From Sitta carolinensis (lineage: Eukaryota; Chordata; Aves; Passeriformes; Sittidae), in the NCBI GenBank assembly GCA_032173965.1, contig CM063288.1, positions 13,744,501 through 13,808,500 on the forward strand: 64,000 nt of DNA. Direction: 5' to 3'. The notes under the pieces are model-generated. The model had not been told where the DNA came from. It searched no databases and saw only the letters and a program-made list of their open reading frames with translations. Within the stretch, counting starts at the first letter, position 1. Every line of letters starts with the position of its first letter. The position numbers and the translations under genes are program-made. Of this stretch, positions 40,710-49,618 are shown one piece after another.

Positions 40710-40760
40710 ATGGAGAAGTTGAGAGCCCCACAGCTGGAGCAGATGTGGCTGTTATTGGAG
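40710..40760 (+). CDS. CNTNAP5: Penultimate coding exon of a CNTNAP (Caspr) family receptor, extracellular juxtamembrane segment
   Basis: This is an internal 51-nt coding exon. It follows a T-rich tract ending tatttatag and is followed by the strong donor gtgagt at 40761. Read with its first codon completed by one base from the previous exon, it encodes xGEVESPTAGADVAVIG, and its last base starts a Gly codon finished by the next exon. The resulting VIGG-VIA join matches the position in CNTNAP proteins just outside the membrane, after the fourth laminin-G domain. Acceptor and donor both split a codon after base 1 (phase 1-1), so skipping would remove 17 residues without a frameshift. The segment is short, rich in Gly, Ala and acidic residues, and has no domain of its own. 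The call rests on splice sites, reading frame and continuity with the unmistakable terminal exon. Paralogue assignment is inferred; CNTNAP4 or CNTNAP3 are alternatives. Confidence 0.85.
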
Positions 40761-43021
40761 GTGAGTAGCAGACCGTACCTAGCAGCATCATAAGAATTAA
40801 AACAGCAGGTTTGTTGATTTCTTGCACTTTGCAAAACCCCTGCTTTGCTGACAAGACAACAAGAGTGGCACAATTAGAGTTAATTAGGCCAGTGGGAAAT
40901 CTGCTCCCAGAGGGGCCATTGGCAAGATAACAAGATGAGATAATGAGCATAAACCATGTACTGAGCAGTACCACCCTCATCCATTCTCCATTTTAGGACA
41001 AAATACCAAACAGTCCAACAGAAAAATCTGATTTCCTTCAGTATTCACTGGGTCAGGCTTGTGCTTCAGTACAGAACTGGTGCAGCACCTTTAATTTGAG
41101 CGATGTTAGCTTATACCAGCTGACCCTTTATTGCTACAGAATTCACCACACTATATTTCCTGGTGTTCCATTAAAGCTCTCTCATGCATTTAAACTAAAT
41201 ACAGTTGTCAGAATAAATGAGCAAAGCTATGTTCACGGAGTGAACCTGTCTTTTTATTTTTATTGTGTTTGTTCATTTCCATGCTAACACACTAATTTCA
41301 GTCATTCACAAGGGGCCATACCAATCATTAGTGCAAATTGGTGAAGTTCTGCTATATTTCCCTCAGGTCCCATCTCCTGTAACTTTAATTTCAGCTTTCT
41401 ATGAACAAGTAGCAGGTAAATTGATTTGTACTTAGTCCCTTAGGCTTATTAATATTGTGCTACATCTAAAGCCTATTAGAGCCTCATGTGTCTAGGGATA
41501 CCAGTGAGGTCCTAAAAATTGATGAAGCCCACACTGCAACCATGATATTATTTTAAACTTAAAGTTCTTTGTATAAGCAATTTCTTTTTTACTAGCAGTA
41601 ACTTCACATTCCAGAACTGAGCACCATGAAATCTGGGGGTTAATGTTAAGGAATATCTTTAAAGTCAGAGTTAAAATCTTTATTTACCCTGCTAATATTC
41701 TGTCTGTTCCTATGTTTTTATGACAGTATGGTATCCCCACTCAGTTTACTGTTGCTGAAAAATCTAAAGCTTTGGAGATACCCACTCTTGCCACTTACCT
41801 TGAATATAAGATGCAGAAAAGAGGTACTCTCCACCTTCCCCTCATGGTCTCTGCAGAGTAGTATGCATTTCCAGTGAGCAATCCTTCTGACAAAACATAA
41901 AATTCACTTCTAGAAGAAATGACCCTCTTCACTGACAGCAGAGGAAGCCCAAGGAATGTTCTGTTCTAGTTCTTTTTGTTGTGTATTTCTTTAATGATTG
42001 GCCTATTCCTGGATTCATATGAATATCGAATCAGCTCAGTATCATGTACTCATACAGAATCATAGCAAAAATGTTTATAAGCACATCCTGGATCCATGAA
42101 AAAAATCATGTTTAAAAAATTATAAAAGTCACACAAGTTGAACGAAATTCAAAATACTTAATTTTTTTTCAGGATTTTAAGTCAATAATTTGATCTGGGA
42201 GGAAAGGGATAGTTTTTAGTTTTTTTAAGAATGGACTTGTCATGGGCTTGTCATTCTTGGGATTTGTCAGGACTCATGTCTTTTTATGGACTTCTACTTT
42301 TCACAATGGAAAAGGATCTTGAATTTACTTTCTTTCACTAGGAGTGTTTCCACTCACCATTTAGTCGTATGAACATTTGGGTCATCTATAGAAATTTTTG
42401 TCTCGTCAACACAAAGCTGGAAGCTCCTTAGTCCAGGAGACAAAAAACATCTACCCAGAATCCCTTCCTTCTTCCAGGTGTTACTTCTACATTCATTACA
42501 ATCAAACATTCTTACTAGAGCACAGAATGAAATTGCAGCTTGCAAATACAGAGCAGTTCCAGTCACACATTTCTTGACATTTGTTGAATATCTTCTATGA
42601 AATACTCACTGCCCTGAACATTTCCTGAAGTTGAGGACAGTTGAGAAGGCAGGGTTGGGTTGTCTGCAACTCCCCCCACACTGGGTGTATGTTACCAGAA
42701 GGTTGAAAGGAACCTATTAGTTTTCCTTTATGTTCTTTTATTTCTCCTCATTTTGTAAAGAATTTTTAGCTCCAATACGTTCAACCAAATCAAGCCATTG
42801 ATTTGAAAAAAAAGATACTGAGAGGTTTTCGTGCATTCTTGCAGTATCTATATCCCATCTTGTTTTTTGCAGCATGTTCTGACTCTGGCCACTGCCACGT
42901 GCAAACCCCTTATGACACATGGGCTCTTTCCTACCAAGCAACTCAAGTCATGATATGTGGCTGTGAGACACTTCCCGTGTTTTATCACTGGCTCTACATT
43001 TAAGTGGTCTCTTTCCTCTAG
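40761..43021 (+). other. Last intron of the CNTNAP gene (2,261 bp, GT-AG)
   Basis: The intron runs from gtgagt to a pyrimidine-rich ctctttcctctag. It splits a Gly codon (g|gc), which keeps the VIGG-VIA frame intact. The interior is AT-rich, with no recognisable repeat and no convincing extra exon. An open frame runs from inside the intron into the exon in another frame and has no support. Confidence 0.9.
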
Positions 43022-43218
43022 GCGTGATTGCTGCCGTGGTGTTCGTCCTCATTTGCCTGCTGGTGGTGATGGTCCGGTACCTGTACAGGCACAAGGGCAC
43101 CTACCACACCAACGAGGCCAAGGGGACCGAGTTCGCTGAAAGCGCGGATGCTGCTCTGAAAAATGACCCCGCTCTCCAGGAAGCAGTGGATGACAGCAAA
43201 AAGGAATATTTCATCTGA
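43022..43218 (+). CDS. CNTNAP5: Terminal coding exon of a CNTNAP (Caspr) family receptor: transmembrane helix and cytoplasmic tail
   Basis: The exon follows the acceptor ctctttcctctag and ends at TGA 43216-43218. It encodes 65 residues. Residues 2-18 ([17 protein letters not shown]) form one membrane helix, followed by a basic [17 protein letters not shown] stretch. In neurexin/Caspr/glycophorin C proteins this juxtamembrane motif binds protein 4.1 FERM domains. The acidic tail is about 47 residues and ends KKEYFI, a class II PDZ ligand. CNTNAPs are neuronal type I adhesion receptors that partner contactins and organise axonal and synaptic membranes. The tail resembles CNTNAP2 strongly ([19 protein letters not shown]), but CNTNAP2 ends EWLI, so this is another paralogue. 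CNTNAP5 is my best choice from the EYFI end and gene-poor surroundings; CNTNAP4 is possible. The exon is GC- and CpG-rich with G/C-ending codons, unlike the AT-rich flanks. Family call near certain, symbol about 0.6. Confidence 0.95.
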
Positions 43219-43512
43219 GAGGCAAGGATTTCCACAGAGACTTCCCCAAGGGAATCAGTCAGAAATATGACACTGACAGGAGTACTAAGAGACGGATAAT
43301 ATGAGGATACAGGCGAGCATCCTAACTGAAAATATCTCTTTACTTTTCTTTGTCACTGGGTTGTTTCTTTTTCTCTAGCAGTGAAGAACTAAAGGCCAGA
43401 TACTTGCCTGTTGATTTTATTAGCAACACAGCTGGTCACAGTTGAAATCAATATCAGATAAGAAGAAACAAAATCTCAGTATGAGTGATACACCAAAACC
43501 AGATAAAGATAG

Positions 43513-43535
43513 CAAATGTCAAGCCTTGACATTTG
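43513..43535 (+). repeat. Perfect 11+1+11 inverted repeat in the 3' UTR
   Basis: caaatgtcaag, centre c, cttgacatttg. In RNA this would fold as a 10-bp stem with a 3-nt gcc loop, about 295 bases after the stop codon. Confidence 0.9.
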
Positions 43536-43675
43536 GTGAAAATAGCAGATGCCAAAGGAAAACATCCTCTTAGAATTAATGATTCATCCTATTCTGATAT
43601 GATGAAGAACTACCTGAAACTGAATTTCAAATGGTAACAGAACAAACATTAAACTAGATAAAGGTGATCTAGCTC

Positions 43676-43701
43676 AAAAAAAAAAAAAAAAAAAAAAAAA
43701 A
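43676..43701 (+). repeat. Encoded A26 tract in the 3' UTR
   Basis: Twenty-six A, about 460 bases after the stop codon. It is genome-encoded. Oligo-dT cDNA priming could start here and give a false 3' end. Confidence 0.95.
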
Positions 43702-44371
43702 TCTATAGCCCAGATATCCCATCCCCTATCCCCTTAAATGTGCATTTTTATAGGAACAGGGGAGTTTGTTTTGTTTGTTTGGGGATTAACACAGGGATTT
43801 TTTTTTTAATTTTTGAATTTTATATATATATAAAAATCAAAGACACTTGAAAGAAAACTCTTGGAAAACATGGAAAAGGTAAGAGTGAAGGATTTATTAT
43901 CATCTTTCTCTGCATGGCAGCTTGAGAACTGCAAGATTTTGGAATTTACAGTATAATATACAATAGTCAGTAGATGTACAAATATGATTCCAATTAGTCT
44001 GTAGGTTTTCTGCACACATACACAAATAGATAGATATTAAAAGGTGAAGCATCCTGGTTTAAGCGGGCCCTTTGAAACAATGGAGCTCAGCTACATTTTT
44101 TTCATGTAAGATATTTTTTCCTAAATATTTATTTATTTATTTTGCATTAGAAAATTCTCTGACTGCCCACCAGCAGGATTTTTGCAGGGAGAGGAATTCA
44201 GTTCTGGTGCAGATACGAGTATGTCTTTCACAAATGCAACCCTATGATTGTCACTATAAAGAGGCTTGTTCATCTGCATCCCACTGGCTTTATTCATCAC
44301 TCTGTACAGCTTCTGTATACCCTTCACAGTGTGCTAGACCAGAGAATTACACTGACATCAGTGCTTCAGTG

Positions 44372-44420
44372 TAACTAACTAACTAACTAAATAAATAAAT
44401 AAATAAATAAATAAGTAAAT
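44372..44420. repeat. (TAAC)n(TAAA)n microsatellite
   Basis: About four TAAC units followed by about eight TAAA/AATA units. It contains several AATAAA hexamers that may be mistaken for, or serve as, poly(A) signals. Confidence 0.95.
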
Positions 44421-45324
44421 CGATTATTCGTGGTGGGTCACATGAAAAGCTCTTATTCCTCACCTAAGAATCAACAGTGATGAGTTTCTTCACTCCAGTA
44501 AGTTGGCTTCCTAATTGAAGCCCAAAATTACCTCTAGAAATAGGATAATTTTTCTCTGCACCTGCTCATCCACAGCTGTCATGGTGCTCTGGACTACTGA
44601 AAATAGAGGTGGAGAAATACAAGATAACAAATAAGATAGTGATGAGCTCTGCTCAAGTCGATATATTTTTTCCTGTGCTTTGATCTGTATATATGTGTGT
44701 ACATATATATATAAAGTCATCTACAGCTGTGCTTTCAAGACACTGTTGCTGATCCCTTGTGCTCACTTTTTAGCACTAAAGCTTGGGAAGCTTCTGGACC
44801 CCACTGTTCATTACTGACATTGGTATCAAAAATGCTGTCAGAGATCTGAGCAAGGCAAGACTCTGAGGACCCATCTGAAGAAACAAGATATTTCTGTCTT
44901 TTGCTCACGATCTTAGTCTTTTGTCAGTACTTGAAGAAGATGGAGTCTGAATTATTTTTAGAATACAAATACCTTTAATTTTGAATCTTAAATCCACATA
45001 TGTTAACATTTTAACCAAAGAATGTGAAACGTGTGCCAAATTGATTAAATGCTTAAGATACTTTCTGTAATATTCTATTGCTGAACCACATTGTATTCTG
45101 TGGCTAGTGCAGTATAAAATGCACAAAACACAGTACTGACAGAGCTCAAATATTTTGATGTTATGTACCTGACTGTCTCCTTCTTAGACACATGATTATT
45201 TTAATCATTTTACTACTTTTGAAATGGAAGTATTTTATTTCTCTAGGACAAGTGTTAGAAAAAAATCACTGAACTTAACTGTAAGACTGAGTTATAAAAC
45301 TGAAGACCCCTGACCCTCCAGTTC

Positions 45325-45330
45325 AATAAA
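45325..45330 (+). terminator. Candidate polyadenylation signal AATAAA
   Basis: AATAAA lies about 2.1 kb after the stop codon. A GT-rich stretch (ctttgtgtggg) about 65-75 bases further on could act as the downstream element, although it is somewhat far. It is the first canonical hexamer after the stop that is not inside a microsatellite. Confidence 0.35.
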
Positions 45331-45388
45331 AATATAAATATTTCCTCTGAGAAAAGGATAACTGGTTTGACTTGAGCTCTGCTGCATC

Positions 45389-45407
45389 TCCCACACTTTG
45401 TGTGGGA
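45389..45407 (+). repeat. 8-bp perfect stem-loop downstream of the candidate poly(A) signal
   Basis: tcccacac, loop ttt, gtgtggga. It lies 59 bases after the AATAAA at 45325-45330. Confidence 0.85.
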
Positions 45408-45551
45408 ACACCAAAGAACTTTCCTCCAGCCCTAGCAGGACCTATAGAGGACTGCCAGCCTTTTGTCCCCTTTCATACATTCAGAACACGTAACATTATT
45501 ATAACTGTTAAAGAAAATTTACTTTAGAGAAAATTGTGATGAACAATAGGG

Positions 45552-45557
45552 AATAAA
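45552..45557 (+). terminator. Second candidate polyadenylation signal AATAAA
   Basis: AATAAA is followed within about 75-150 bases by T- and GT-rich sequence (gtgtttcttttgatgtgggt). It could be an alternative end for the same transcript. Position only; no transcript evidence. Confidence 0.3.
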
Positions 45558-46805
45558 TTCCTGCCTCTCTCCCCAGTCATGAAATTCTGGATTTTGCAAG
45601 TTGAGCCTGCAGATTTTAATTAAAGACACCTGTGTTGTACCTGTTACACACGGGAACCTGACTTAGTGTTTCTTTTGATGTGGGTGTGAGTTTTTTAATT
45701 ATGAGGTTGACTTAGACAAAGTACCACATTGGAATTTTAGAGGCCAGATTTTCTGGTGGTATACATGAGTTCAGAGGAGCTCAGCCAATTCTTGCCAGTT
45801 CAGTCAACTTCAGACTTTGTCATTGCTTCCCTTAAATCTCAACTGAATACAACTTCGGGTCTCTGACTATATCCCTTCTTAGTAGCTTAATTTTCAATCT
45901 TTATCCCATTTTCCCTGTTTATCTAGGCTGACAAACAGTCCAAGAAATCAGGAACAGCTTCCCTATTGGTAATGAGTCACTTTGAATAATTGGGCAGCGG
46001 AACTTCTGTCATGAGCTTCAGTGAATTTATTTCTTTACTGTGTCCTTCTGGGTTTCAGGGCCTTGTGTATTTAGAAATTACTCAAGCACACTCAACAAAG
46101 TGAAGAAATGGTTTGTGGAGATTTCCTGTTTCTTTGTTTTCTTCAAGAAAAACTCTACTTTGTAATGAAGAAAGCTCATGATATCTGGTGACTGGCTGAT
46201 TTTAATGGCCTTATCCTGCTGTTTTTTACTTATACAATAACTCTACTGTCTTGAGTAATTCAATTTAGTTGTAAAAAGAGTGCATTAAAAACTTCTTAAA
46301 ACTTTTACAACTAATTAGCAAAATATCCTTCTGCAAGCAGCATTCTGTGCTAAAACAAACATTGTGTTCAACGCTGAGACATCTCAGTTGGCAGCCGTAG
46401 CTTTTCATCACTGATGGTTAAAGGATTTTTAAAAGTTGCTTCTGAACAGAATGATTAATGAAACAGATTCTTCTTCCCCCACATACTTTTATGTGGGGTC
46501 TCTCTAGTGCTGTAGCCTGTTGTCCTGTAGCTTTTTGGTGCCCCATCTTCTCTGCTGTGGCTGCTGTTCTTGCTTGCAGTCCCCCAGCTCCCATCTGAAT
46601 CTCTACTGCCTTCTCTATGGCAAAGGATTAGTCATTTACCTCTGTATTTATCTATTTTTATTTATAAAGGTGCCCTGCCCCTCTCTTCTAGCCAATAAAA
46701 TTTTTCAAACAGGTTTTAGGTTTGGATTGTAAATCCCATGTCAAATTTGAGCAAACCTGACCAATCTGACCTGAGACAGATTTACAGAGTGATCTCATAT
46801 GCCAC

Positions 46806-46834
46806 ATTTTTACAGACAACAGGTCTGTAAAAAT
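46806..46834 (+). repeat. Perfect 12-bp inverted repeat with 5-nt loop
   Basis: atttttacagac, loop aacag, gtctgtaaaaat. Arms are exact. An AATAAA lies just upstream at 46694, so it might sit beyond, or inside, an extended 3' UTR. Confidence 0.92.
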
Positions 46835-47646
46835 AGCACTGTAAGTTCTGTAGCTGTTAAATTCAGTGTTATAAATCTCCAGTGGTCATCTCCAGTGTTT
46901 CTCCCTAAACAAGGGAGCATTATGATTATCCCTTAAGCCACTTGATTTTGTCCTCATGTCTTAATGCCCTGTGAAAACTTGTTGAATCCCACTTTGCATA
47001 GGAAGTCATAGGTACACATTTACAAGTATAAGAAAGTAATTTTTCAATGATGTATGTGAAAGCAGTGCACTAAAATCACCAATATTTGCTGAAGTTGGCA
47101 GACAGAAAATAAATATGATCCTGTAGGAACACAAGATATTTTTTTAAGATATATAGAAATGACAAGAATTAAACATAGTATTTCTGGTGACATTAGTGAG
47201 CTTTAAGAGTGGGTTCATGAAGCTTTCAAATTCTTTCACTGATAAAAATAATCCCTTGCAAAGGGAAATTAATCTCCTTTTAAACCATTTCTTTTTGTCA
47301 GTCTTTGTAAAAAGTTTTCACAGATTCAGTATTCTGACACTCTGCCTTAATATATGGAACTCAATTTCTTCTAATTTTATGAGCATAACTGACACTCCTC
47401 CCCCACACAAAAATGACTGCTTGCCCATCTCAGCCTCTGAAGGATCATTACAGCTCAGCAGAGTAATTCTGTCCAAAAGAAGTCAGTCCCAGTTGTGTAT
47501 CTGGCCACCCAGACCATGGACCTCATATGCATTTTTTCTGGGCCTTGGCCTCCATGGTTCCAGGTTTTTCCCAGGTCGTATATGCCATTGCACATTAATT
47601 CAGACCTGAGGAGAATTCAGTCAGGCGCCTGTCCAGGAAACGAGAC

Positions 47647-47698
<52 letters not shown>
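47647..47698. repeat. Compound (AT)7(GT)19 microsatellite
   Basis: Uninterrupted AT units pass directly into nineteen GT units; likely polymorphic in length. Confidence 0.97.
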
Positions 47699-47701
<3 letters not shown>

Positions 47702-48120
47702 TCTTTTCTTTTTAGAATACCAAGACCAAATCACTATGGGATACTATTAAAAATAGGACTATGGGATTTCTCAGAACATCAAGTTTCTTCTTAAATCAAA
47801 TCTAGGGATCACGGCGGTACATCAGTACATGGAAATGAAAAGGACTATTTTCTTTCAACAAGGAATGCAGACAAAGTGCTGAAACATTTATAGTTCCAGG
47901 ATAAGCAGAGAAGGACTGCACTAGTTAAAGCCTGCAAGAATCCCTCACAGAACAGAGGAAATTCTAAGACAAGATGCTGAGAAAATCAGCTGAAAAGTGC
48001 AGAGCAAGAGAAGGTAATCTGATGCCAATAGGGATGGAGATAAGTTTTTCTTCAAACAAAATAAGTATTCCTGTTTGAAGAAATCAGTGTATTTGTTCTC
48101 TGTAACTGCTGAGAACAAAT

Positions 48121-48166
48121 TTCTTTGAATTATATGAGATGTTTTCTTTGAATTAAATGAGATGTT
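48121..48166. repeat. 23-bp tandem duplication
   Basis: ttctttgaattatatgagat+gtt is followed at once by the same 23 bases with one change (tatatg to aaatg). Two copies, recent by their similarity. Confidence 0.9.
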
Positions 48167-48577
48167 TGGATTCCTTGTGTGTGCAAGTCCAATCAAAAAA
48201 TGATGATACATACACACCAACAGAACACACATTAAATGTATTAAAAGCTATTTATTGTATTTTCTAAAATCTCTTGTTCTTCACATAAGAAATCTTTGTG
48301 TGTTTATAACGTGCAGAAGCTTCACAGCAGCAGTCATTCAGGACAGAATACTAAATACCTGAATAGGCAATGGACCCACATCTGATGTCTGGAAATTTTG
48401 GTAAATAAAAGAAGCTAACAATATCAAAATAAAACATAGATGGTGAGCAAAAATTCCAACCATATTACAAAGAAGTTAAATATCTGTTGTAGTAGAGATC
48501 CTTCTCTAATACAAGACAGTAGTATTGTAAGTAACTGAAAATTCTACATGCCCGTTCCCTGTGTGGTTGGAACAAAA

Positions 48578-48597
48578 TCCCACTGAATTCAGTGGGA
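48578..48597. repeat. Perfect 20-bp palindrome
   Basis: tcccactgaattcagtggga equals its own reverse complement. The flanks (aacaaaatcccactgaattc) resemble a motif that I recall as widespread in old amniote repeats (a cccattgacttcaatggg type core), so it may be a relic of such a repeat. Confidence 0.9.
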
Positions 48598-49496
48598 CAA
48601 ACGTTTTATTGAACATATTCCTCCTCCCTGCAAAAAAATTGTATTTCCTCACATGCCAGAAAGAAACACATTAAATTAAAATACAATCTTTGTAAGTGCT
48701 GGCTTTTCAGCATAACTTCTTGCCTTCACACCTTTTCTGTTGTTTTGAACTATATGTATGATGAAAAGTATCTGATATGTTGTACTAAAGTCTATTTGGA
48801 TTGCAGCATTGCTACGAAAAGAATAGAGAAAAAGAGCATCCAAATCTTACTGCTGATATTATGTTAAAGCTGATGATAATATTTGTATTTACCAAAGCTA
48901 TTAATACACTGATAGTGTAAATCTACTATATTTTGAATGGAAAAAATATGAAGAATTTAATAACTTTATAATTAAAGTTGTCATTTTCAGCATTTAAAAG
49001 GCTCTTCTCATATTTTTCTTCTTTTTGAAAAGATCATGAACTTTTAGAATTGCCAATTATGTTGCTTTCATGAGAATGTAGATCAAAAAGGAATAGTCAT
49101 CTATAATTTTCCTTAATAGAGCATACAAACCTTAAAAGATATACTGCTGGTGTTTGCATTAAAAAGCAAGAGAAGCTTTTGAAAGATCTAAGAAGGAGTC
49201 AATCTTCAAATGAGAAATCAAACAGTTATTCTCTCTGAGGAAACATTATCCTGTGGATGTCGGTGTGGACCTGTGCACTGCTTTATGATCTAAGGCATGG
49301 TATTCTTAAAAATTCCAGGCAGATTATAAACATCTAATGGCTATTTGCTGTTGGCTGACCTGCCTCCCACCCAGCTGGTACCAAATGTGAATTCTTCTTC
49401 TTTGTTCTTCATACTTTCCATACAATCTATCTTTTGTCTTAATAGATCCCCAGTTAAAGAGTATTGAGATGATATGTCTGGTATAACAAGTATTGT

Positions 49497-49618
49497 AATA
49501 GAATTGTTGAGTTGTTAAGGCTGATGAAACCTTGTAGGATCATCAAGTCCAACCATTGATAATCTTGCCACTGCCAAGCCCTTTTTCAAAGATCACTCCT
49601 GAGAAAAGGTCTTCAGGT
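49497..49618 (-). mobile_element. Old CR1 LINE 3' end fragment
   Basis: aatagaattgttgagttgtt, then gtaggatcatcaagtccaac, cattgataatcttgccactg and ccaagccc follow the reversed CR1 end (gaatggttgaggttggaag, gatcatcaagtccaacc, agcactgccaag). Weak beyond 49590. Strongly diverged. Confidence 0.75.

Larger units (their letters stand above)
43219..45350 (+). other. Probable 3' UTR of the CNTNAP transcript
   Basis: Non-coding sequence after the TGA. It holds an 11+1+11 inverted repeat (43513-43535), an encoded run of 26 A (43676-43701), a TA run near 43821 and a TAAC/TAAA microsatellite (44372-44420). The end is not visible directly. The first AATAAA outside a microsatellite is at 45325. Length is therefore a guess, and shorter forms (ATTAAA at 43649) or longer ones (AATAAA at 45552 or 46694) are possible. 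Confidence 0.5.

Noticed and set aside
42957..43139. 60-codon plus-strand frame overlapping the terminal exon
   Set aside because: It is a shifted frame over the true CNTNAP exon and includes intron sequence.
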